DNA of 38,526 nucleotides from a virus. Location of the stretch: the IMG/VR virus record IMGVR_UViG_3300017671_000006, positions 1-38,526 of that record, one strand, 5' to 3'. Positions 23,572-31,962 of this stretch are shown piece after piece; the first letter of the stretch is position 1, and each line of letters begins with the position of its first letter. The position numbers and the translations under genes were made by a program. The notes beneath the pieces are model-generated. The model did no database searches. It saw only the letters and a program-made list of their open reading frames with translations, and was not told the origin of the DNA.

Positions 23572-25965
23572 TTACAGTCCGATCGGCGTCACAAGCAGCA
23601 GCTTGGCGGTGAGGTTGGCGCGGTGCCTGGTTGCCAAGCCGCTCGGATCGGCAAAGTCATGAAGCGCGAACGATTCTCCAGGCAGCCATGCCTGCTTGAC
23701 CGTCTTGCCCGCCTTGGGTCCGCTCGGGATGACGTTCTGCGACCAGCTGCTATAGTCCCACGTCTTGAGCAGCGGCACGCGCGTCAATCGCTGAAACAGC
23801 ATCTGCGCCTCGCAGACGTTGGGCTTCTCGTCGTACTGATCATAGCCATCCAGGATGAACGTGCTGCGGAAGCCGTCGCCGCCCTTTGCAACCCGCCACA
23901 GATCGAGCCGGAATCGCATTGCGCCGATGTAGTAGCCGCGATCGTTATAGGGGCGGGCGGTATGTCCTGCCGTGCCGCCTGGGCCGGGCACGACGAGCTG
24001 GCGGTCGCTCCAGCCGAAGTTGAAGGTACGGGCGTTCATCGCCGTGGTGGCGATCGCGCCGGGAAATGTTCCGAGAACCTTGTACGTCCCGGCCCCGCCG
24101 AACGTGCCCGTCAGCTGCTCCCCGATGAAAAGCCCTGTGCCGTTAAAGCTGGTGAACGCGGTGTTGGTGTGGATCTGCATCAGCCCCTGCAACGTGCCGA
24201 CCACATCAGTCACGGTAAGAACAGCATCAGCCGTGCTCGTGCCCGTAAGGGTGCCAGTGAACGTGACCCAGCCAGTCGGGATCACCGACTGCGGTTCGGC
24301 GTTGTGGGCATGGTTGCAGAGCATACGGTCGGCGGTGTCCATGAAGGGCACGATGCTGTTCTCGTAGCTGCAGGACTGCCAGAAAGCATACTCGTCATCG
24401 CTGATCGTGTCGGGCCGACCCGGAATCCTGTCACGCCAGAAGCTCGCCCAGTTGGTGCGGCGCTCTTCCAGCTCGGCGAGGGAGCAGCCGCCCAAGGCGC
24501 GCACGCTGGAATAAGGCAGGCCGGTCAGGCCAATGGTGTCAGCACCCTCGCGCAGATACCACAGGCCGTTGCACGGCGATGAACCGCCGATCCCACGATT
24601 GATGGGCGTGGCGCTAACCTTGGCAGCCACTTGCACCGGCACGCTGCCGGTAATTCCGCCGCCCTGGTAAAGACTGTCGCCGTCGAACAGCAGCGTCTGG
24701 CCTCTGAAGGGGTTCATGATGTCGAGTAGCGCCGACTGATCTCGGCCATAGTTCGCTTCAGGCGCGCCGGTGATCAGTATCCGCACGTTGCGATCGCCGA
24801 AGTTGGTGATGGCCACATGCTCGGCGCCCACCGGCGCGACACGGGGGCCGGGCAGAACAACCGTGCCGAGATTGTCCGGGGTGCCATCGAGCCCGATTTC
24901 TTGCACATCGAGCACTCGGGCAAACTGCTTGGTCGTCGGGTTGAAGCCCTGACCGAATACGATCGCAGCAGTGACAGACCCGTTCTTGACCAGGTTATAG
25001 GGCAGAAGTGTCTGCCCGCCGCGGATCGGAAACACCTGAAAGTTCCACACCGAGGCCAGATCGACGAATGCGCCATTGACGTTGTAATAGCCGAGCGCTG
25101 GGTCCCACGGATGTTCTACGGCGGGCTGGTTGGCCAGGATGCCGGCGATTTCGTCAGCACGATCATCGTCCAGCGAGAGCCTTTCGACGATCACGCCGCC
25201 CTTGCGCAGCTTGCCATCGACGACAGTATCGGCGGCCCGAGCGGTGCCGCGCATGGTGACAGCACCAGCAGGCCAGACCACCCGCAGCTTTTCGAAATAG
25301 GTAATTCCCGTGCCAGGGCCCAAGCCGATGGGATCACCCACGATCGCATTGCCGGCATCGAAGAAGGACGCCGCATTCAGGATGGGGCTATCCACCATCA
25401 GGGTGATCTCGAAAATCTGGCCGGCGACACCGTCATCAACTTCATAAGCCCGCCAAGCGTCACTGGCGTTAAGGCCGCTGCCGGTCGCAAAATAGAAACC
25501 GTTTGCGATCGTCGGATTGGCGTTGATGAATTGCCCCAGCGCCAACCTTGCTGGGAACAGCGACTGCACCTGGGCGACGCTGGCGGCAGCAGCATCGGCA
25601 GCATCTTCCGCCTGGTCGACCAGGGCTTGCACTTCGGCGCTGGCATCGGCCGACAGCTTCTCGAACTGCTCCCAGGTGCCGACGCCCGACGCGCCAACCT
25701 TGCGATACCAGCCATTGAGCGCCGGATCTGGATCGGCGAAGACGAGCCCGACGCTATTGGCGTCATAATCCAGCAGGCCCTGCAGGTCTTCTTCGGTCTC
25801 GGTCGCTTCCTCGGTCGAGATCAGACGACCAAGGAGCTGGCGGATTTCCAGCTTTTGCATTGGTCCACCGGGCTCCTGCACCGCGGTCAGCGCAGTGGGG
25901 CTGACCGCGGTTGCCGCAGGCAGCTGCTCGAAGGATCGGGTCTCAAGCTCGCTCATTTGGGGCAT
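23572..25965 (-). CDS. Large tail-fibre-like protein with SGNH-hydrolase domain
   Basis: 797 residues. N-terminal part: a short helical start, a LNGWYRKVG...GTWEQF virion-fibre motif near 84-101, and an Ala-rich coiled coil near 105-135. An SGNH/GDSL esterase-like core begins with block I LLFDGDSL (nucleophile Ser about 431) and block II NRGIGGSS (456-463). The block III and V residues are not clear. A Thr/Gly-rich beta insertion (TGTLTGTSTADAVLTVTD, about 570-640) splits the C-terminal half. Known SGNH fibres deacetylate surface polysaccharides. It is odd that it lies between spanins and holin, not in the tail module. The start could be 25965 (AAAGGA close upstream) or 25956 (ATGA overlap with Rz1). 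Confidence 0.78.
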   Translation of the reverse strand: MPQMSELETRSFEQLPAATAVSPTALTAVQEPGGPMQKLEIRQLLGRLISTEEATETEEDLQGLLDYDANSVGLVFADPDPALNGWYRKVGASGVGTWEQFEKLSADASAEVQALVDQAEDAADAAAASVAQVQSLFPARLALGQFINANPTIANGFYFATGSGLNASDAWRAYEVDDGVAGQIFEITLMVDSPILNAASFFDAGNAIVGDPIGLGPGTGITYFEKLRVVWPAGAVTMRGTARAADTVVDGKLRKGGVIVERLSLDDDRADEIAGILANQPAVEHPWDPALGYYNVNGAFVDLASVWNFQVFPIRGGQTLLPYNLVKNGSVTAAIVFGQGFNPTTKQFARVLDVQEIGLDGTPDNLGTVVLPGPRVAPVGAEHVAITNFGDRNVRILITGAPEANYGRDQSALLDIMNPFRGQTLLFDGDSLYQGGGITGSVPVQVAAKVSATPINRGIGGSSPCNGLWYLREGADTIGLTGLPYSSVRALGGCSLAELEERRTNWASFWRDRIPGRPDTISDDEYAFWQSCSYENSIVPFMDTADRMLCNHAHNAEPQSVIPTGWVTFTGTLTGTSTADAVLTVTDVVGTLQGLMQIHTNTAFTSFNGTGLFIGEQLTGTFGGAGTYKVLGTFPGAIATTAMNARTFNFGWSDRQLVVPGPGGTAGHTARPYNDRGYYIGAMRFRLDLWRVAKGGDGFRSTFILDGYDQYDEKPNVCEAQMLFQRLTRVPLLKTWDYSSWSQNVIPSGPKAGKTVKQAWLPGESFALHDFADPSGLATRHRANLTAKLLLVTPIGL

Positions 25966-26261
25966 TGGTCCTTTGCGTCGGTGATGCGGCCTTCGACCAG
26001 GCCAAGGTGAACAAGCATGGCTGACAGCCAGCCCATGCCGGCGTCGTTGCCCTGGACGATGGCGTCGGGCGCGGGCTGGGGCCTGGCCGGCAACGCCGCC
26101 GTTACCTCAGGCGGGCAGACTGTGCGGACGACAGTGCGCGTTTCGATCAGGGGATCGGGCGCGATCGCCGGGGCTTCAGTCAGCGAGGTCGCGCAGGCAT
26201 GAAGCGTCGCAGCGGATAAGGCTGCCAGCATCACGCGAAGCGCCAGCGATGATCTGGGCAT
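25953..26261 (-). CDS. Outer-membrane spanin lipoprotein (Rz1-like), nested in Rz
   Basis: 102 residues in a different frame from the Rz-like gene, sharing its last 86 nt. Signal peptide MPRSSLALRVMLAALSAATLHAC with a lipobox-like LHAC, then a Pro-rich periplasmic segment (APAIAPDPL, PARPQPAPD), as in Rz1 o-spanins. With the i-spanin it should fuse inner and outer membranes at the end of lysis. The ATG at 26261 is chosen because it gives a clean signal peptide. Confidence 0.82.
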   Translation of the reverse strand: MPRSSLALRVMLAALSAATLHACATSLTEAPAIAPDPLIETRTVVRTVCPPEVTAALPARPQPAPDAIVQGNDAGMGWLSAMLVHLGLVEGRITDAKDQCPK

Positions 26262-26700
26262 TGCGTTGGGCTTTCGTGTTGGCCGTGGCGGAGCGCTGTT
26301 CGGCGCGCAGCACGGCGGTGTCTCGCGCATCGATCAGCGCAGCGATGGTTGTGTTGGCCTGGGCCAGATCGTCCTGGGCGATCTCTCGGGCGAGGAACTC
26401 GCGCTTGACCTCGGTCGAGCAGACCAGGCGGATAGCAGCGCGGCTCTTGACCAGGTCCGGTGCAGCAAGCGCGTGATCGCAGGCTTGCGTGCGGCGCTGG
26501 CTTTCGATTGCCACCCTCAGATCAGGCAGGCAGCTGTCGATCGCCTTGTCGGCGTTGCCGGCAGCGACGTTGCACGCGCGTGCGGCATCAGCCGTCGCCT
26601 TCTGGTCGAAGCGATCCTGCGCCAGCCAGACCAGCGCGCCAAAGGCGAGCATGGCGAGCAACGCAGCGCCGATCTTGAAGGAAGAGAGTGCGCCGATCAC
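26176..26700 (-). CDS. Inner-membrane spanin (Rz-like)
   Basis: 174 residues: N-terminal anchor (about 9-27, KIGAALLAMLAFGALVWLA) and a periplasmic coiled-coil region with Arg/Glu/Ala heptads (about 95-150). Six cysteines lie in the periplasmic part, more than usual for Rz. Start is GTG at 26700, overlapping the lysin stop (GTGA). Confidence 0.82.
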   Translation of the reverse strand: MIGALSSFKIGAALLAMLAFGALVWLAQDRFDQKATADAARACNVAAGNADKAIDSCLPDLRVAIESQRRTQACDHALAAPDLVKSRAAIRLVCSTEVKREFLAREIAQDDLAQANTTIAALIDARDTAVLRAEQRSATANTKAQRNAQIIAGASRDAGSLIRCDASCLRDLAD

Positions 26701-27482
26701 GCGGCACCTGCCGAATACCTGGCGTGCGCCGCGGCGATCTTTTCGTCGTAGCGATTGGCGGCAAAACCCGCGCCGTTGTATCCACGCGCAAATGGCTGGC
26801 AGTCGATCGGCCGATTGCTGATCTGGCGCAGCGCCGGGCCCAGCTTCTTGTTGAGGATGAAGTTGGCAAACGCCGCAAGATGCGCGCGTTCGCTGACCTT
26901 CATTGCCTCCCAGAAATCCTCGACGGCGTCAAAGCCTGCGAGCTGGTGATTGAAGCCCATGATCTGGGCACCGCCGACCGATGCCGAGCGCAGGGCCGCG
27001 CGCCTGTCCAGCTGCATCGCCCGATGCAGGCGGAGCCATTCACCCTGACCACCAACGTACAGCGAGCGGTTCCACGTGCGCGACGACAGGTTGGGGTGAC
27101 TGGCACGGAACCGACCGCCCGTTTCGCGGTCGAAGATATGGGCCTCGAACAGGATTTTCGGGAGGTTCGGGCCGTCGATGAAACCGCCAGGGCCATCGAC
27201 TGCGAGGATATCCGCACGGACATCGGCAAACCAGCCGCCACCGCTCTCGACTTCCCACACCGCGCGGATTTGAGCGACAGTGCACCCGAGCCGGGCAGCT
27301 GCTGCGGCAAAGTCGTCCGGCGTCAGGCCGATCTGGCGCGACGCCGTGGCCGGAACCTCCAGCGCATCGAGCAACCGGTCGATCGACACGACTTCGGAAG
27401 GCGTGAACGCGCGATCGTTGCGCAGCGCTTTGATCGCCGCGAACACGGGGTGACGAAATGGAAAAATGGATGCGTTTGCCAT
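26697..27482 (-). CDS. Endolysin, N-acetylmuramidase family
   Basis: 261 residues from ATG 27482. The C-terminal ~185 form the phage N-acetylmuramidase domain: AVWEVESGGGWF near 75-85 (the Glu of VESGGG, about 79, is the probable catalytic acid), ILFEAHIFDRETGGRFRASH, WNRSLYVGGQGEW, and SASVGGAQIMGFN. The first ~50 residues look like a small helical wall-binding region. The open frame reaches a TTG at 27527, but that codon lies inside the predicted activator dyad. 27494 and 27482 are the real candidates. Neither has a ribosome-binding site, and 27482 is 7 nt past the predicted -10, suggesting leaderless translation. Confidence 0.88.
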   Translation of the reverse strand: MANASIFPFRHPVFAAIKALRNDRAFTPSEVVSIDRLLDALEVPATASRQIGLTPDDFAAAAARLGCTVAQIRAVWEVESGGGWFADVRADILAVDGPGGFIDGPNLPKILFEAHIFDRETGGRFRASHPNLSSRTWNRSLYVGGQGEWLRLHRAMQLDRRAALRSASVGGAQIMGFNHQLAGFDAVEDFWEAMKVSERAHLAAFANFILNKKLGPALRQISNRPIDCQPFARGYNGAGFAANRYDEKIAAAHARYSAGAA

Positions 27483-27489
27483 GGCCGTT

Positions 27490-27540
27490 GCCATAGCTTG
27501 GGGGGCGCTGCGACCGTTGCCTGACAATCGTCCGGCAGGT
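27490..27540 (-). promoter_or_regulatory. Predicted Mor/C-type activator site and promoter for the lysis/packaging operon
   Basis: On the minus strand, a dyad (27540-27519; arms ACCTGCCGGAC and ATTGTCAGGC) starts 8 nt after the Mor-like stop. It is followed by 23 nt and TATGGC (27495-27490). Predicted transcription start is about 27483, one base before the lysin ATG. Spacing and sequence mirror the site before the protease gene. In Mu the lys promoter lies at this place and depends on C. Confidence 0.6.
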
Positions 27541-27548
27541 CTCTTTTC

Positions 27549-27947
27549 CTAGAGCGGGAGGGGCAGCTGCCGGTCGTCGGCGTGTTGCAGTATCCGATAG
27601 ACCCGGCGTTCGCCAATGCCAAGTTCGTTGGCGATCTGGCGGTTGGTCTTGCCGCCCTGGCGGGACAGATGCAACACCATTGCGCGGATACCGGCGCGCT
27701 GGGGGACCGCGATGCGGATGCCTCCATACAGATCGGCCAGCTGCTCGGCGGCTTCGCGGCCGATCGCCTCGACGATCTCCGGCGCGCGGTCGAGGTTCTT
27801 GGGGATGTAGATGTCCTGTCCGCGAAAGCGCCAGGAGAGCTTCACGGCCGCGGACAGCCCGATGACCTCGGCGACATCGTCGAGCACACGGCTGCCCGTG
27901 CTGATCGCTTCAGAAGCTCCGGTCATTTGGGGGCTGTCCGGCCGCAT
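27549..27947 (-). CDS. mor: Mor/C-family late transcription activator
   Basis: 132 residues, the length of Mu Mor (129) and C (140). The Mor domain: FRGQDIYIPKNL (dimerisation beta strand), EQLADLYGGIRIAVPQ, then a C-terminal helix-turn-helix GKTNRQIANELGIGERRVYRIL (about 100-121). In Mu, Mor and C bind dyads centred near -43 and recruit RNA polymerase. Here there is only one family member, and two candidate dyads lie where Mu has C-dependent promoters, so it probably combines both jobs. It is the last early gene, expressed by readthrough of the early operon. Start could be 27947 or 27926. Confidence 0.88.
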   Translation of the reverse strand: MRPDSPQMTGASEAISTGSRVLDDVAEVIGLSAAVKLSWRFRGQDIYIPKNLDRAPEIVEAIGREAAEQLADLYGGIRIAVPQRAGIRAMVLHLSRQGGKTNRQIANELGIGERRVYRILQHADDRQLPLPL

Positions 27948-27950
27948 GGC

Positions 27951-28115
27951 TTAGCCGATCACCATCAGAGCAATGCCGATGGCGAGGCCCAGCAGAAACC
28001 AGACCAAGCGGTGCGGTGCGTGCTGGCGGCGCTGCGCGCCTAGCTCGGGCAGGTCATAGGCGAATTCCATGCTTTCGCCCCAGCTTTTGCTGTTGGTATC
28101 AAACAAACGGCTCAT
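27951..28115 (-). CDS. Small single-span membrane protein
   Basis: 54 residues, one C-terminal hydrophobic helix (about 36-53, HRLVWFLLGLAIGIALMVIG) after a polar N-terminus. The ATG at 28115 has GGGAGAG upstream and overlaps the GemA-like stop (ATGA). Family not recognised. Tail-anchored topology. Confidence 0.65.
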   Translation of the reverse strand: MSRLFDTNSKSWGESMEFAYDLPELGAQRRQHAPHRLVWFLLGLAIGIALMVIG

Positions 28116-28816
28116 GTGGTGCTCTCCCTCAGGATGTTGCCGAACGCCTGGGCCAGGCGGGTCAGCTGGGTGCCGGTCGAAAAGTCGGCGTGAACAAGGT
28201 CGATGTCGTTTCCGGTGAGGCGATATGCAGCTGTCTTTATATCCCAGCTGGCATCGGCCAGACCGCGCGCGACCAGCTTGCGCAGGATCGCGGTGACCAG
28301 GCTGCGCTGCAGCGGCGTGATCGCCAGGCCGCTCTTCGCCTCTGGCCAGCCTTCGCGCGCTGCCATGTCCTTCAGCGCCTCGATCAGCTTGTAGCCCTGC
28401 GACTGGTTGGACCACTGTAGCCGATCGACCTTCAGCTGCCTGCAGGCGAACGCCTCCAGCGCGCCCTCGTCGGGATTGCGGACCGCGCCCAAGTGATGGA
28501 GCGACAGCCAGAGCGCACGAGCCTTGCGCGCCATTGGATGATCGGCGCGGCTCTGCCCGGTTCTCGGCGACCGGCTCTTGGGCTTGAAGCCCTTGGCCTT
28601 CAGCACGTCGAGCACCTTGTGCAGCTGCGCATCGGTGCAATCCTTGGCCGACAGCAGGCCGGTCTGATCGAGCAGGATCTGGCGATAGTCATCCTCGACG
28701 ATGTTGAGCTCCTTGCGGGCGACGTGGATCTTCGCAAGCATCGACCGGCGATGCTGCTGCGAGGGATCGAACGTGGCGCGCGGTGCGCTGCCAGAAGAAC
28801 GGGAGGCGGCGTTCAT
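28112..28816 (-). CDS. gemA: GemA/gp16-family regulatory protein
   Basis: 234 residues. The gp16/GemA domain is clear: MLAKIHVARKELNIVEDDYR near 26-45, GLLSAKDCTDAQLHKVLDVLKAKGF, then a second part with MARKARALWLSLHHLGAVRN. In Mu, GemA alters host gene expression and DNA supercoiling. The start is fixed by overlap (ATGA) with the following small gene. It lies between MuB and Mor, as in Mu. Confidence 0.88.
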   Translation of the reverse strand: MNAASRSSGSAPRATFDPSQQHRRSMLAKIHVARKELNIVEDDYRQILLDQTGLLSAKDCTDAQLHKVLDVLKAKGFKPKSRSPRTGQSRADHPMARKARALWLSLHHLGAVRNPDEGALEAFACRQLKVDRLQWSNQSQGYKLIEALKDMAAREGWPEAKSGLAITPLQRSLVTAILRKLVARGLADASWDIKTAAYRLTGNDIDLVHADFSTGTQLTRLAQAFGNILRESTT

Positions 28817-28971
28817 GGCGTTGCCCTTCCGGCCGCAACCGCGATCGCCAGCGTCATGAAGCTGACCAGGCCCATCGCGATCATGAACGCGATGTCCGCT
28901 ACAGCCCGGCGCTGTGACGCGTGCATCTCGATCGCAGGAAGGCCGCACATGCGGATGATCTTTTCCAGCAT
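28813..28971 (-). CDS. Small membrane protein downstream of MuB
   Basis: 52 residues: amphipathic N-terminus (MLEKIIRMCGLPAIEMHASQ) and one strong span (about 27-46, IAFMIAMGLVSFMTLAIAVA). ATG is 5 nt after the MuB stop, and the stop overlaps gemA by ATGA. No family recognised. Confidence 0.6.
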   Translation of the reverse strand: MLEKIIRMCGLPAIEMHASQRRAVADIAFMIAMGLVSFMTLAIAVAAGRATP

Positions 28972-28976
28972 GGCCG

Positions 28977-29933
28977 TCACGCCGACCGAGGCCGCGAGGA
29001 CAGCTGCAGCCAGGCGTCCTGCATATCGCCGACGCTGACCCGCCGCTGTTCTGCAGCCGCGATCATCGTCGCCAGTTCCAGCACCATGCTCATGCCGCGA
29101 AGACCACCCGGCCGCAGCGCAACCGAGATCAGGAACTTGAGCTGGGCGTCGTCGGCAATTTCCCATGCGTCGGCCAGTACGCGCGCATCGATCTCGGTCG
29201 GCAGCAGCTGCTCGTGCCGCATCGAGACGCGGCTGTAGAGCTGGGCATAGGCTGCCTTGCGGGACCCGCCCTCAAGCCTGCCGATGACCTCGTGATTGCC
29301 GAACAGCCCGAGGCCAAGGCCGGTTGCGTCGTGCAGGCTACGCAGCTCCTCGACAGACTTCTCCGACAGATGCTGCGCCTCGTCGATCACGAGCAGCGCC
29401 TTCATGTTCCGGACCTTGTCCTTGACCCGGCGCGACAGCGATTGCGGCGTGCCCTTGGCATCGGGCTCGCCCAGCGCCGCCATCACCTCCATCAGCATGT
29501 TGTTCACCCCAGCGGTGCTCGGTGCCATGGTGGCCACGAAGCAATGCGTGACGCTGTCCCGGTAGTGCTGGATCGTCATGGTCTTGCCGGTGCCTGGGCC
29601 CATGGCGGCGGCGACAATCTTGCCGCGGTGCGCCCAGCCCAGCAGGCTCAGCACCTTCTGCGCGGTCGGCGTCTTGACGAAACCAGGGATGGTCGGTGCA
29701 TCGACCTCGATCTGCGCCTGGCTGGTGAGCAGCTGGCGGTAGCGATAGACATCGTTGGCGACACGCTGGTTATCGCCCTGGTACTTCGCCTGGCACCAGG
29801 GGCCGAGCGTGCCACCCGCGATGCCGACGCGCTTGCCCAGTGGCTCCCAGCCGAGGCCGAGCTGTGCCTTGTGACCCAGCATCCACGCGCGCATCTCTTC
29901 GATATCGGCGGGTGCATTTTCCGGATTGTTCAT
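28977..29933 (-). CDS. MuB-like transposition ATPase
   Basis: 318 residues; Mu B is 312. An N-terminal helix-turn-helix (about 24-60: GWEPLGKRVGIAGGTLGPWC) precedes an AAA+ core with Walker A GPGTGKT (112-118) and Walker B LLVIDEAQ (180-187), and a C-terminal helical domain from about 245. MuB binds DNA as an ATP filament, chooses target sites, and gives target immunity together with MuA. Ribosome-binding site AAGGAG 8 nt before ATG. The 76-bp gap to MuA contains an imperfect hairpin (CCGGxCTCGC/GCGAGxCCGG) and no gene. Confidence 0.93.
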   Translation of the reverse strand: MNNPENAPADIEEMRAWMLGHKAQLGLGWEPLGKRVGIAGGTLGPWCQAKYQGDNQRVANDVYRYRQLLTSQAQIEVDAPTIPGFVKTPTAQKVLSLLGWAHRGKIVAAAMGPGTGKTMTIQHYRDSVTHCFVATMAPSTAGVNNMLMEVMAALGEPDAKGTPQSLSRRVKDKVRNMKALLVIDEAQHLSEKSVEELRSLHDATGLGLGLFGNHEVIGRLEGGSRKAAYAQLYSRVSMRHEQLLPTEIDARVLADAWEIADDAQLKFLISVALRPGGLRGMSMVLELATMIAAAEQRRVSVGDMQDAWLQLSSRPRSA

Positions 29934-30009
29934 TTAGTCTTCTCCTTGCTTTGAGAGCACCGCGCCGGTCTCGCTTCCGTCCAAAGAGCGCGAGGCCGGT
30001 GCGGCCGTT

Positions 30010-31962
30010 TCAGTCGACCACCCGCAACCGCGTTTCGGCGGCAGCAAAGCGTTCCATGAAATTCGTATCGGGTGCGGCGCGGCGCGCTGGTTTCAGCGCT
30101 GCAGCGGTGCCGCGGTGGTGGACGGCGCGGATTACCTGCGGGTCGGGCAACTCCAGCTCGTCCTCGTAATCGGGGATCATCGCTGCCAGCTGCTCGGCAG
30201 TGAGCAGGTCCTCCATATCGGCGGCGGTACGAACCGCCTTGCGCCAATCCGATTCCTGACGCGCACGCTTCTTCGCGCTGGCGACATCGAGGAAGCCAGC
30301 GTCCTCCAGCAGATCGGCGCTGGTGAGATACGCGCCTGCCGTATCGTAGACATGCAGCGCCTGGTGCAGATCGTCGGGATCGAAGCGCACCGTCACCTTG
30401 CGGCCGTGGAGGTTCGACATCGATGGCGACCAGTACCGGTTGCCCATGAAGCGCAGCTCGCCAGTCTTGCGGTCGACGTTGATCTGCTCGGCGGCAAGCA
30501 GCGCCAAACGCATAACCTCGGGCGTGGCCTTGCCAATCGGTGCCTGGGCATAGCTTGCCGCGAACACTTGGTCGAAGCTCTGGCCATTGGCGGTTTCGGT
30601 GCGCCTGCCGGTCTTGGCGTTGTGCATGGCGATTCCGCGCGTGGCGATCGCGACGAACTCGGCGAAGGGCACGGCTTTGCTGGCGTAGTTCTCGGGCTTC
30701 GCATCGGGCTTGTTGCCGGTATAGGCACCGGCGAACGCGGGGTGCTTGGCAACGCTGTCGCAAAGGTCCCTGAAGCCACGCTCAATGGGCTTTGACTGGC
30801 CTCTGTAGGGTGTCGCCCAGTGGATCTGGATGCCGAGCGAGGTCAGCAGGCCGGTGGGCTCGTCTTCCTTGATCTTGAACCGGAAGCGGGTGACCGCGCC
30901 GCCCGTGATCCACTTCGAGGCGAAGGCGCGGCCGTTGTCGAGCAGGCAGTGCTTGGGGATGCCGAAGTCGCGGAACAGATCCGCGAACGCGAGCCGGGTT
31001 TGCACCGCGCTCTCGGTCTCACCGATGCGCCAGGCCAGTATCTTGCGGCTGTAAACGTCCTGGATCGCCACCATCATCGGGCGAATGATCCGGCCATCGT
31101 CGAGCGCCACGAACACGTCGAACTTGTGACCGTCGATGTTGACGATCTCCATTGCATGCAAGCCCGCGACGCTGCGCTTCTGGGCGGGCATCGAGCGGCG
31201 CAGGGCCTCTGCGCCTTCACGCCGGGCGATGATGACGCGGGGGTCGACTTCGCGCTCCAGGCGGCGCGCGAACGTCTTCTCGCACGGGATGGAGAGCGCC
31301 TGCGCGTCAGCGATATCCTTGGCCCGCGCATAGCAGCTCGACAGTGTCGGCTGTTCGGGCCGCAGGAAATCGCTCTTGAAATACTGCCAGATGGCGGCGT
31401 CGATCGGCGCGGCGCATCCGCCGCCACGGCGGCGCGGTGCCAAGCATGGCAGACGGTCATGCGCGGCGATGCCTTCGACCAGCTTCAGCCAGGCCCACAG
31501 GGTGGACTGGCCGGCGACGCCTTCCTGGGCGACGGCGCTGACCGCCATCGACCGGGTCAGGCCTGCGGCCTCATAGCGTTCGATGCGCTGCACCGCATCC
31601 AGTCGGCGCTCGGCCTCGGCGCGGGTCTTGGCGTTCTGCGCCTCGTACCAGCTCCACAGTTGCGACACGGCGATTCCTGCCGCGTCATCTGGCGAGTTGT
31701 GAACCTGGCCATCGATCGAGATGCCGCGGCGAACAAGCTCGGCGCGGGCGATCGCGGGCAGCACGCGGATCGAATACTCCAGACCGCCACCGCGACCGGC
31801 GCGCGGCCGCGCGAGCGGGGCACCGCGGCTATCTACCGCCAGCGCCCAGCGTTCTTCTGCGGCACGTTCGTTCACCTTGCGCTTGATGCGCGGCAGTCCG
31901 GGCAGCGCCAGGTCGGCGAGCTCGGCTGCGGTGAACCACGTCTTTGTGCCTGACTGGATCAA
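30010..31962 (-). CDS. MuA-like DDE transposase
   Basis: 650 residues (Mu A 663). N-terminal Mu-type winged helix (SGTKTWFTAAELADLALPGL ... ALAVDSRGAPLAR, about 4-52), helix-turn-helix end-binding domains (about 100-260), then the integrase core. Catalytic triad by position: D277 (VNIDGHKF), D342 (LLDNGRAF), E394 (KPIERGF), close to Mu D269/D336/E392. The C-terminal Mu_C barrel region (RFMGNRYWSPSM...VTVRFDPDDL) and a basic tail follow. Start is TTG at 31962, fixed by TTGA overlap with the preceding stop and GAGGGG upstream. The DDE core looks intact, so the element may still transpose. Confidence 0.95.
   Translation of the reverse strand: MIQSGTKTWFTAAELADLALPGLPRIKRKVNERAAEERWALAVDSRGAPLARPRAGRGGGLEYSIRVLPAIARAELVRRGISIDGQVHNSPDDAAGIAVSQLWSWYEAQNAKTRAEAERRLDAVQRIERYEAAGLTRSMAVSAVAQEGVAGQSTLWAWLKLVEGIAAHDRLPCLAPRRRGGGCAAPIDAAIWQYFKSDFLRPEQPTLSSCYARAKDIADAQALSIPCEKTFARRLEREVDPRVIIARREGAEALRRSMPAQKRSVAGLHAMEIVNIDGHKFDVFVALDDGRIIRPMMVAIQDVYSRKILAWRIGETESAVQTRLAFADLFRDFGIPKHCLLDNGRAFASKWITGGAVTRFRFKIKEDEPTGLLTSLGIQIHWATPYRGQSKPIERGFRDLCDSVAKHPAFAGAYTGNKPDAKPENYASKAVPFAEFVAIATRGIAMHNAKTGRRTETANGQSFDQVFAASYAQAPIGKATPEVMRLALLAAEQINVDRKTGELRFMGNRYWSPSMSNLHGRKVTVRFDPDDLHQALHVYDTAGAYLTSADLLEDAGFLDVASAKKRARQESDWRKAVRTAADMEDLLTAEQLAAMIPDYEDELELPDPQVIRAVHHRGTAAALKPARRAAPDTNFMERFAAAETRLRVVD

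Noticed and set aside
27483-27527. Longer lysin start at the TTG at 27527
   Set aside because: The codon lies inside the activator dyad and upstream of the predicted transcription start, with no ribosome-binding site.
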